DNA of 7,804 bases from RUG11247 sp045649485 (GTDB lineage: Bacteria > Bacillota > Clostridia > Christensenellales > Aristaeellaceae): assembly GCA_045649485.1 (NCBI GenBank), contig JAZRPZ010000113.1:1-7804 (forward strand). The letters run 5' to 3'. The translations under genes were made by a program, and so were the position numbers. The notes under the pieces were generated by a model. It ran no database searches. It was not told the DNA's origin and was given only the letters and a program-made list of their open reading frames with translations. Below are positions 1 through 5,326 of this stretch, one piece after another (position 1 is the first letter of the stretch; every line of letters starts with the position of its first letter).

Positions 1-21
1 GAGATAATCGTTCTTAGACAT
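1..21 (-). CDS. 5' end of a second copy of the small membrane-type protein gene (partial, runs off left edge)
   Basis: Only the first seven codons are in the window, reading M-S-K-N-D-Y-L on the minus strand from the ATG at 21-19. They are identical base for base to the start of the neighbouring gene at 492-76. An AAGGAGG Shine-Dalgarno at 30-36 sits 8 nt before the ATG, the same spacing as in the neighbour. The gene begins 54 bp after the stop of the 138-residue gene with no terminator between them, so the two are probably co-transcribed. I infer a tandem paralogue. The rest of the protein lies outside the window, so neither its length nor its overall similarity can be judged. Function unknown. 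Confidence 0.7.
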
Positions 22-37
22 TGTGTTTTCCTCCTTG
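1..37. repeat. Direct repeat, copy A (37 bp, identical to 472-508)
   Basis: This stretch is identical to 472-508, at a period of 471 bp. It covers the first seven codons and the Shine-Dalgarno region of a minus-strand gene. The identity reaches the left edge of the window, so the true repeat may be longer. To the right of base 37 the two copies drift apart, with 9 of the next 15 positions still matching. This looks like the 5' end of a tandemly duplicated gene and not like a mobile repeat. Confidence 0.9.
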
Positions 38-75
38 ATGTTGTGAGTGTTTATGGCGTTTTTGCTGATGGTAAT

Positions 76-492
76 TTATGCTGTGATGTAGGATTCGATG
101 TTGGTCAGCACTTTGCGGGGGAGAGAACCCTGCTTGTATGCACCGACTGCGGCGGTAACTGCGAAGGGCCAGCAGAAGAACCAGCCGATGCCGCCAGCAA
201 CGCCCTTGTCGAACCACTTGCCTTTGCCGATTTCGACCACGATGTTGCTGCTGCCTACGGGAGTGAGCTTGACGGCGATCACCTTATCGAGACCTGCGGC
301 GCTTCTGAAGATCGACTTGGGGGTTCTTGCCTGAACGACGCAGCTGTTGTTCTCGGTGCGGAGAATCTGAACGTCCATGTTCTCTTCGTTCATGAGAAAG
401 AGCTTAAGGTTGGCGGCTACGCCATTAACATCGGTGTTCTCGGGCAGGGTGTAGATATTTCCATTCTTGTAGAGATAATCGTTCTTAGACAT
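76..492 (-). CDS. Small protein of unknown function with one hydrophobic segment (138 aa)
   Basis: I do not recognise a named family. The start is the ATG at 492-490, set by an AAGGAGG Shine-Dalgarno at 501-507 with 8-nt spacing; the same start context recurs at 21-37. Residues 1-95 look like a soluble alpha/beta domain. A likely helix near residues 24-35 is followed by alternating strands, such as VQILRT (41-46), CVVQAR (51-56), VIAVKLTPV (71-79) and NIVVEIGKGKWFDK (83-96). Residues 97-119 are hydrophobic and Gly/Trp/Phe/Ala rich, with WFFCWPF at 104-110, and fit one membrane segment. A basic stretch (YKQGSLPRK) and a short tail follow. There is no N-terminal signal peptide. The topology is inferred to be a cytosolic N-terminal domain tethered to the membrane. 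The plus-strand ORF over the same bases has no comparable start context. A paralogue begins 54 bp downstream. Confidence 0.75.
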   Translation of the reverse strand: MSKNDYLYKNGNIYTLPENTDVNGVAANLKLFLMNEENMDVQILRTENNSCVVQARTPKSIFRSAAGLDKVIAVKLTPVGSSNIVVEIGKGKWFDKGVAGGIGWFFCWPFAVTAAVGAYKQGSLPRKVLTNIESYITA

Positions 493-508
493 TGTGTTTT
501 CCTCCTTG
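472..508. repeat. Direct repeat, copy B (37 bp, identical to 1-37)
   Basis: Second copy of the repeat. It covers codons 1-7 (492-472) and 16 bp of leader with the Shine-Dalgarno of the 138-residue gene. Exact identity through a non-coding leader as well as coding sequence favours a fairly recent duplication or gene conversion over protein-level constraint alone. Confidence 0.9.
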
Positions 509-535
509 GTTTTGCGCTTGCTTTACTGTGATTAC

Positions 536-541
536 ATTATA
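536..541 (-). promoter_or_regulatory. Probable -10 element for the small-gene tandem pair
   Basis: Read on the minus strand, 541-536 is a perfect TATAAT, 43 bp before the ATG at 492. It lies downstream of the terminator that closes the neighbouring gene, where a new promoter would be needed. The expected -35 region (about 558-565) does not resemble TTGACA and there is no TGn extension. The promoter is therefore either weak or dependent on an activator, and the call rests mainly on position and the -10. Confidence 0.45.
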
Positions 542-591
542 GCCTGCACAAGCCGGATGCGGGTGTACTGCGAGTAGACTTGTAAAAACAT

Positions 592-628
592 AAAAAAATC
601 CCTGCCCACTTTTGAAAAGTAGGGCAGG
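592..628 (-). terminator. Intrinsic terminator after the URO-D-like gene
   Basis: On the minus strand CCTGCCC (628-622) pairs with GGGCAGG (607-601). The pairing continues through ACTTTT (620-615) and AAAAGT (613-608), with one bulged base at 621. It is followed by GAT and a run of seven T (598-592). It begins 12 bp past the stop codon of the gene ending at 641. The plus-strand side has no T-run, so the terminator acts in one direction only. Confidence 0.92.
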
Positions 629-640
629 AGATTTAGGGGT

Positions 641-1882
641 TCAGGGCTTCCAGTATTCGGAAATGCATTCTTTGGCAATCTGTACGTATCTGCGTCCGCG
701 TTCGATATCGCCGAATATGGTGCCGACTTCGCGCTGTGCCATTTCGAAAAGGCAGCCGCTTGCGGCTTCGCATACGCCCTTGAAATATCTGCGCAGTGCA
801 TCTTCGTTGAGCGGACCGGGATTGGTAACATATTCTGCGCGGGGCTTACTGTAGTAAATTACGTTGCTGCCCCTGAGATATTCACCTACAAGAGGCTCGT
901 TGTTGAAAGGTGATACGGAAAGCTTGCGCAGATTTTTCCATTTGGAAAGATAGTCGGGCCATATTGCGTCTACACGCTCGCAGCAGCCGTAGGAAAGCAG
1001 ACCGAAGCGCTTTGCCAGCCTGTCCTGATAGGGGAATACGAATTCGCCGAATGTGGCGGGGGAAACGGCGGTAGTCTCCTGAGATTCCATGAATCCCCAG
1101 CACTGAGTGGTGGAGGTGACATTTTCGGTGGGCAATTCGCTGTTGAATGCGAAGCTCTCCTGGGCAAGTGGGCTTATACCGTGTGTGGGTAGTAGCAGAT
1201 TTTCTTTTTCGAGGTGGTCAAAGTAATCCAGATAAATACGGGTGGCCATCTCCATGACCTCGTGCAGCTCATCCGGATAATCATACATGGCGCAGTAGTA
1301 ATTCTCCATTCCCATCAGGTGCACGAGGGGATTTGTTATTGCGGCAGAAAGTGATGGCTGCACCATGCGCACGGGGAGGATATCGCCAAGTATATCGTCC
1401 ATAATTTCCATATGCTTCAGCGTGGCTTCTTTGTCTGTGCTGAATCCGCCGCCGCGCAGCTTGTCAATATCATCGCCGAGGTCACCGATAACGGGGTCTA
1501 TATGGAAGCCCATGGGATTTTTGCCGGACGGGCGGGTGATATGATGGTCCGCACCGAAGGGCTTCACCCGGGCAAAAAGACTTACGTCAAAAGTGGGAGA
1601 TATCGGAGTATCATCATTGAAAAGCTCCCTGCCGGCAAGTGTCCACAGCATGCCGGATTCTATCCTGCGTGCAAATTCGCCTTCGCACTGCAGGCGGGGA
1701 GTTATTACTTCGTGAGTGAAATTGGAAAACAGCAGCCGCACGGTGGGGGATTCCCTGCGGCCTTCCGCAAGATGATTCCACTGTTTCAGTATTTCGGCAT
1801 TGCGTGGAGAATTTGCATATTCCAGCTGCCTTTTTGCGATGGCGCGGAGTACGGATATGTCCTTCTGCGATATATTTTCCAT
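641..1882 (-). CDS. Uroporphyrinogen-decarboxylase-superfamily protein, not HemE (413 aa)
   Basis: The protein resembles the large clostridial family annotated as 'uroporphyrinogen decarboxylase (URO-D) family'. This is a TIM-barrel fold shared with MtaA/CmuA-type corrinoid methyltransferases and true HemE. Features supporting this are NPLVHLMGMENYYCAMYDYP with a following helix (184-220), TTQCWGFMESQET (258-270), and the stretch SYGCCERVDAIWPDYLSKW (298-316) followed by NLRKLSVSPF (317-326). The last of these is typical of the family. The HemE N-terminal arginine motif (RxPVWxMRQAGRY) is absent, and 413 residues is longer than HemE (about 340-360). C300/C301 could be metal ligands as in the methyltransferase branch; that is inference. 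The start is the ATG at 1882-1880, with AAAGGAG at 1890-1896 spaced by 7 nt. It is monocistronic, with its own promoter and terminator. No corrinoid protein or heme gene is in the window, so the substrate is unknown. Confidence 0.8.
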   Translation of the reverse strand: MENISQKDISVLRAIAKRQLEYANSPRNAEILKQWNHLAEGRRESPTVRLLFSNFTHEVITPRLQCEGEFARRIESGMLWTLAGRELFNDDTPISPTFDVSLFARVKPFGADHHITRPSGKNPMGFHIDPVIGDLGDDIDKLRGGGFSTDKEATLKHMEIMDDILGDILPVRMVQPSLSAAITNPLVHLMGMENYYCAMYDYPDELHEVMEMATRIYLDYFDHLEKENLLLPTHGISPLAQESFAFNSELPTENVTSTTQCWGFMESQETTAVSPATFGEFVFPYQDRLAKRFGLLSYGCCERVDAIWPDYLSKWKNLRKLSVSPFNNEPLVGEYLRGSNVIYYSKPRAEYVTNPGPLNEDALRRYFKGVCEAASGCLFEMAQREVGTIFGDIERGRRYVQIAKECISEYWKP

Positions 1883-1908
1883 AGCGCGGCTCCTTTGGCT
1901 TTTTTCAT

Positions 1909-1937
1909 ATTATACAACAGGCTGAACATATTTTCAA
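1909..1937 (-). promoter_or_regulatory. Promoter of the URO-D-like gene
   Basis: On the minus strand, TTGAAA (1937-1932), a 17-bp spacer and a perfect TATAAT (1914-1909) form a near-consensus sigma-A promoter. The start of transcription would fall near 1902, about 20 bp before the ATG at 1882. It diverges from the his operon promoter; the two -35 hexamers are separated by 18 bp. Confidence 0.85.
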
Positions 1938-1955
1938 TTTGTGGCTGAATACTTC

Positions 1956-1984
1956 TTGACTTTAATGTGATAAAGTGTTATCAT
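1956..1984 (+). promoter_or_regulatory. Promoter of the yerC-his operon
   Basis: TTGACT (1956-1961), a 17-bp spacer and TATCAT (1979-1984) match the sigma-A consensus with one mismatch in each hexamer. A TGn extension (1976-1978) lies directly before the -10. Transcription should start near 1990-1992, leaving a leader of about 23 nt. That is too short for a T-box or a leader-peptide attenuator. Confidence 0.85.
1968..1983. promoter_or_regulatory. Palindromic candidate operator over the his promoter
   Basis: TGATAAAGTGTTATCA is a perfect 6+6 inverted repeat around a 4-bp centre. It covers the second half of the promoter spacer and five bases of the -10. Such placement would block RNA polymerase. 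The gene immediately downstream encodes a TrpR-type repressor, which is the natural candidate to bind here. The binding partner is inferred and not shown by the sequence. Confidence 0.65.
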
Positions 1985-2001
1985 GTCAGAGTGATGAGTT
2001 T

Positions 2002-2006
2002 GGAGG
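2002..2006 (+). promoter_or_regulatory. Ribosome binding site that sets the yerC start
   Basis: GGAGG lies 7 nt before the ATG at 2014. The in-frame GTG at 1975 lies inside the promoter, upstream of the expected transcript start, so it cannot be the initiation codon. This fixes the protein at 97 residues. Confidence 0.85.
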
Positions 2007-2013
2007 CGATCAA

Positions 2014-2307
2014 ATGAATTTTCATTCTGAATCCATTGACAGACTGTTTGAAACTATCCTTAATCTTGAAACCAAGGAAGAGTGTTACGCATATTTCGAA
2101 GACCTGTGCACCATAAAGGAACTGCAGGATATGGCACAGAGGCTTGACGCGGCGATACTGCTTTCCGAGGGACAGAGCTATCAGAAAATTACTCAGCAGG
2201 TCAGCATATCTACCGCGACCATCGGCAGGGTAAGCAAATGTCTCAATTATGGCAGCGGCGGCTATCGCGCAGCTATCGAAAAACTGAAAGCATTGGAGGA
2301 AAAGTAA
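2014..2307 (+). CDS. yerC: YerC/HisR, TrpR-superfamily repressor heading the his operon (97 aa)
   Basis: This is a small helical DNA-binding protein of the TrpR-related YerC/YecD family, with the usual length of about 95-105 residues. The N-terminal helices hold the family-typical stretch ECYAYFEDLCTIKELQDMAQR (23-43). The helix-turn-helix runs through about residues 54-77, with QSYQKITQQVSISTATIGRV at 54-73; the ATIGRVSKCL recognition helix resembles TrpR ATITRGSNSL. The tail NYGSGGYRAAIEKL (78-91) is also typical. Members in Gram-positive bacteria have been proposed to repress histidine genes (HisR). First position in the operon and a palindrome over the promoter fit an autoregulated histidine-responsive repressor; the corepressor is inferred. 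Its stop codon is 2 nt before hisZ, whose Shine-Dalgarno (GGAGG, 2295-2299) lies inside this gene. Confidence 0.93.
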   Translation: MNFHSESIDRLFETILNLETKEECYAYFEDLCTIKELQDMAQRLDAAILLSEGQSYQKITQQVSISTATIGRVSKCLNYGSGGYRAAIEKLKALEEK

Positions 2308-2309
2308 TA

Positions 2310-3431
2310 ATGCAGCAGCCGTCTTTGGGATTTATCGATAAAGTGATATTTGAGCTTCGTGCTCTTTATAACAAATACGGATATACCCAGTATCGCATGA
2401 GTAAATTTGAGGAATATGATCTCTACGCCCGAAATAAGGATTTCCTTATTTCCGACGCGGTCATTACCTTTACCGACACAAACGGCAGGCTCATGGCGCT
2501 GAAGCCCGACGTTACGCTGTCTATCGTAAAAAACACAAACGATGTTGACGGCGGCGTACAGAAGCTTTATTACAACGAAAATGTCTACCGTGTGTCAAAG
2601 GGTACCCGCGCTTTCCGCGAGATAATGCAGGTGGGTCTTGAGTGCATGGGCGATATAGATGATTACACCATATATGAAGTGCTGGTGCTGGCGGCAAAGA
2701 GCCTGCGCAGCATTTCTGAAAGAAGCATTCTGGATATCTCCAATCTGGGTCTGCTTTCGCAGCTTATCGATTCCGTTGGTGTTCCGACAGATAAAAAGTC
2801 CGAAGTACTTAAGTGCATCGGCGAAAAGAATCTGCATGAACTTACTGCGATATGCACCGAAGCCGGTGTTGCAGAAAACGATATCTCCGTTCTTAGGAGT
2901 CTTGTTACTCTCAACGGTCCTGCTGCCGAAATGCTGCCCGAGGTTATCGCGCTGCTTGAAGGCAAGGTTGATGCCGATGCGCTGGCAGGATTCGAACGCG
3001 TCGTGACCGCAGCCTGTGCAAGCGATGTGAAGAACATGCTCAGGATAGATTTTTCCGTAATAGACGATGTGCATTATTATAATGGTGTGGTATTCAAGGG
3101 ATTTATCGACGGTATTCCCAGCAGCGTGCTTTCCGGCGGACAGTATGACAAGCTGATGCAGAAGCTGGGCCGCAAGTCCGGCGCGATCGGTTTCGCGGTT
3201 TATATGGATGCTCTCGAAAGACTTGATACGATGGGCAGCGAATTCGATGTGGATATCGTGATACTTTATGATGATACAACAGGGCTTGGAGCAATGCAGA
3301 AATGGGTCAAGGCATTCATGGACGGCGGCTCGAGCGTAATGGTACAGCGCACCCTGCCTGAAAATCTAAAGTGCAGGCAGCTTATGAAGCTTAAGAACGG
3401 GGAGGTGGAGATCCTTGAAAACAATGCTTAA
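2310..3431 (+). CDS. hisZ: HisZ, regulatory subunit of ATP phosphoribosyltransferase (373 aa)
   Basis: HisZ is a class II histidyl-tRNA-synthetase paralogue that has lost aminoacylation. It assembles with short HisG into the active, histidine-inhibited enzyme of step one. Synthetase-like landmarks are LKPDVTLSIVKN (64-75), the motif-2 region YYNENVYRVSKGTRAFREIMQVGLE (87-111, with FREIMQVGLE corresponding to HisRS FHQIGVE), YYNGVVFKGF (256-265), SGGQYDKLMQKLG (275-287) and the motif-3 remnant GAIGFAVYMDAL (291-302). The HisRS signature RGLDYYxRT is replaced by DDVHYYNGV, so the catalytic arginine is missing, as expected for HisZ. Residues 312-373 look like a short remnant of an anticodon-binding domain. 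The start is the ATG at 2310, 10 nt after GGAGG; the upstream in-frame extension overlaps yerC and has no support. The last 17 bases overlap hisG. Confidence 0.95.
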   Translation: MQQPSLGFIDKVIFELRALYNKYGYTQYRMSKFEEYDLYARNKDFLISDAVITFTDTNGRLMALKPDVTLSIVKNTNDVDGGVQKLYYNENVYRVSKGTRAFREIMQVGLECMGDIDDYTIYEVLVLAAKSLRSISERSILDISNLGLLSQLIDSVGVPTDKKSEVLKCIGEKNLHELTAICTEAGVAENDISVLRSLVTLNGPAAEMLPEVIALLEGKVDADALAGFERVVTAACASDVKNMLRIDFSVIDDVHYYNGVVFKGFIDGIPSSVLSGGQYDKLMQKLGRKSGAIGFAVYMDALERLDTMGSEFDVDIVILYDDTTGLGAMQKWVKAFMDGGSSVMVQRTLPENLKCRQLMKLKNGEVEILENNA

Positions 3432-4047
3432 TGTAGCGCTTCCTAAGGGAAGGCTGGGCGAAAAGGCATATGCCATGTTTGAAAAGGCGGGTTTTGAGTG
3501 CCCCTCCATCAAGGAAAACAACCGTAAGCTCATATTTGAAAACGAAGAAGTGGGCGTCAGCTATTTCTGGGTAAAGCCCTCCGATGTAGCCATTTACGTA
3601 GAGCGCGGCGCCGCCGATGTGGGTATCGTAGGCAAGGATATTCTGCTTGAGTACGAGCCGGAAGTATACGAACTGCTTGACCTGAACATGGGCAAGTGCC
3701 GCATGGCAGTCGCTGCCATGGAGGGATTCCGTGACGACACCCGCCGTACCCTCAGAGTAGCAACGAAGTTTGCAAACATCGCCGGTCAGTTCTACCGCTC
3801 CAAAGGCAGGGATATCGATATTATCCATCTGAACGGCTCCATTGAGATTGCTCCCATCCTCGGTCTTTCGGATGTTATAGTTGATATCGTAGAGACCGGC
3901 ACCACTCTCAGAGAAAACAACCTCTCTGTTATTGAGACCATCGTACCCATCAGCGCGCGCCTTATTTCCAACAAGGCCAGCTACAAATTCAAAAACGAAC
4001 AGATAAGCAAGGTCGTGCGGGAACTTGCCGCACAGACGGAGGCATAA
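3415..4047 (+). CDS. hisG: HisG, ATP phosphoribosyltransferase catalytic subunit, short form (210 aa)
   Basis: HisG condenses ATP and PRPP to N1-(5-phosphoribosyl)-ATP, the first and feedback-controlled step of histidine synthesis. The protein has the N-terminal ALPKGRLGEKA (8-18), SDVAIYVERGAADVGIVGKD (56-75) and the PRPP-binding loop DIVETGTTL (157-165). At 210 residues it lacks the C-terminal regulatory domain of the long form, so it depends on HisZ, encoded just upstream. The start is called at TTG (3415): GGAGG at 3401-3405 is 9 nt away, the right distance. The next in-frame ATG (3424) would be 18 nt away and would give 207 residues. The start lies inside hisZ (17-bp overlap), which suggests coupled translation and balanced subunit output. 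Confidence 0.96.
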   Translation: MKTMLNVALPKGRLGEKAYAMFEKAGFECPSIKENNRKLIFENEEVGVSYFWVKPSDVAIYVERGAADVGIVGKDILLEYEPEVYELLDLNMGKCRMAVAAMEGFRDDTRRTLRVATKFANIAGQFYRSKGRDIDIIHLNGSIEIAPILGLSDVIVDIVETGTTLRENNLSVIETIVPISARLISNKASYKFKNEQISKVVRELAAQTEA

Positions 4048-5325
4048 ATGATAAAGATACTCAAATACGGCGAGGTGGCAAATTCCGATATCTTCGCCCG
4101 CGTTGTACCCACTGTGAATGTGGAAGATATCGTTGCCGATATCATTTATGAAGTGAGAAAAAACGGAGACAAGGCGCTCTTTGAATATTGTGAGAAATTT
4201 GATAAGGCAAAGCTTGATTCACTCATCGTAAGCGAAGAGGAGATAGAAGAAGCCTTTGCAGCGGTCGAACCCGAATTTATAGAAATCCTCAAAAAGGCAG
4301 CTGCCAATATCCGCAAATTTCATGAGAAGCAGGTAAGGAATTCTTTCATCATAAATGATGAAAACGGCGTAGTGATGGGACAGAAGGTAATCCCTGTGGA
4401 CCGCGCAGGTCTGTATGTACCCGGCGGCACCGCGGCATATCCTTCCACCGTGCTGATGGATTCCATTCCCGCGAAGATCGCCGGCGTAAGGGACGTTGTG
4501 ATAACCACACCGCCCGGAAGCGACGGAAAGATAAATCCCGTTATTCTGGCCGCGGCAAAGATCGCGGGAGTCGACAGGATATTCAAGCTTGGCGGCGCGC
4601 AGGCTATAGCGGCTCTTGCTTATGGCACCGAATCCGTGCCGAAGGTGGATAAGATAGTAGGCCCCGGAAACGCTTTCGTTGCCGAAGCCAAAAAACAGGT
4701 CTATGGCGTGGTCTCCATAGACATGATTGCCGGTCCCAGCGAGATCCTTGTTGTTGCGGACGGAAAATCAGATCCTGCCCATGTGGCGGCCGACCTGCTT
4801 TCTCAGGCAGAGCATGACAAGCTTGCCAGCGCGGTGCTGGTAACCGATTCCGCTGAACTTGCCGAAAAGGTAAGCGAGCAGCTGGAAATACAGATTCCTC
4901 AGCTCGAGCGTGCTGAGATTGCCCGCGCTTCTGTTGACAACAACGGCAAGATCATCGTGGCGGACGACCTCATGCAGGCTATAGAGATAGCCAACGAAAT
5001 AGCGCCCGAGCACCTTGAACTTTGCGTTGATAATCCCTTTGATTATCTGGACAGCATCAGGCATGCCGGTTCCATATTTATGGGCCGCAACTGTCCCGAG
5101 GCATTGGGCGATTACTTCGCAGGTCCCAACCACACGCTGCCCACCAGCGGCACCGCGAAATTCTCCAGCCCCCTGTCGGTGGATGATTTCGTGAAAAAGA
5201 CCCAGTATACCTATTTCACCCGCGATGCGCTGAAGCGCGTTGCCGATGATGTTGCATATTTCGCAAAGGCAGAAGGTCTTACCGCCCATGCCCGCAGCGC
5301 AGTTATCCGTACGGAGGAAAAGTGA
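4048..5325 (+). CDS. hisD: HisD, histidinol dehydrogenase (425 aa)
   Basis: HisD carries out the last two steps, oxidising L-histidinol to L-histidine via the aldehyde with 2 NAD+ and a bound zinc. It is full length, and the key residues can be aligned with the E. coli enzyme. The zinc ligands are Q253 and H256 (in LSQAEHD), D355 (GDYFAGPNHT) and H414 (LTAHARS). The catalytic pair is E321-H322 in NEIAPEHLEL. VPGGTAAYPSTVLM (124-137) and VGPGNAFVAEAKKQVYG (204-220) are further family signatures. The ATG abuts the hisG stop with no gap; GGAGG (4038-4042) lies 5 nt upstream, within the end of hisG. Confidence 0.98.
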   Translation: MIKILKYGEVANSDIFARVVPTVNVEDIVADIIYEVRKNGDKALFEYCEKFDKAKLDSLIVSEEEIEEAFAAVEPEFIEILKKAAANIRKFHEKQVRNSFIINDENGVVMGQKVIPVDRAGLYVPGGTAAYPSTVLMDSIPAKIAGVRDVVITTPPGSDGKINPVILAAAKIAGVDRIFKLGGAQAIAALAYGTESVPKVDKIVGPGNAFVAEAKKQVYGVVSIDMIAGPSEILVVADGKSDPAHVAADLLSQAEHDKLASAVLVTDSAELAEKVSEQLEIQIPQLERAEIARASVDNNGKIIVADDLMQAIEIANEIAPEHLELCVDNPFDYLDSIRHAGSIFMGRNCPEALGDYFAGPNHTLPTSGTAKFSSPLSVDDFVKKTQYTYFTRDALKRVADDVAYFAKAEGLTAHARSAVIRTEEK

Positions 5326-5326
5326 C

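Noticed and set aside
43..531. Plus-strand open frame of 162 codons over the small gene
   Set aside because: It is longer than the minus-strand gene but has no Shine-Dalgarno. The minus-strand frame has a strong Shine-Dalgarno, a repeated start context and a coherent protein with a hydrophobic segment.
527..541. TGTGAT at 527-532 upstream of the small gene, resembling half of the his palindrome
   Set aside because: Only one half-site matches and there is no symmetric partner, so a shared regulator is not supported.
601..634. Bidirectional terminator
   Set aside because: The hairpin is followed by a T-run only on the minus strand. The plus-strand side has just AGATTT, and no plus-strand gene ends there.
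1412..1948. Plus-strand open frame of 178 codons
   Set aside because: It is antisense to the URO-D-like gene, runs through its promoter and has no ribosome binding site or recognisable protein.
1975..2013. GTG start extending YerC by 13 residues
   Set aside because: The GTG lies in the promoter spacer, upstream of the likely transcription start. GGAGG at 2002-2006 is correctly placed for the ATG at 2014.
2238..2309. N-terminal extension of HisZ by 24 residues
   Set aside because: It would overlap the yerC coding region. The ATG at 2310 has its own GGAGG and gives a normal HisZ N-terminus.
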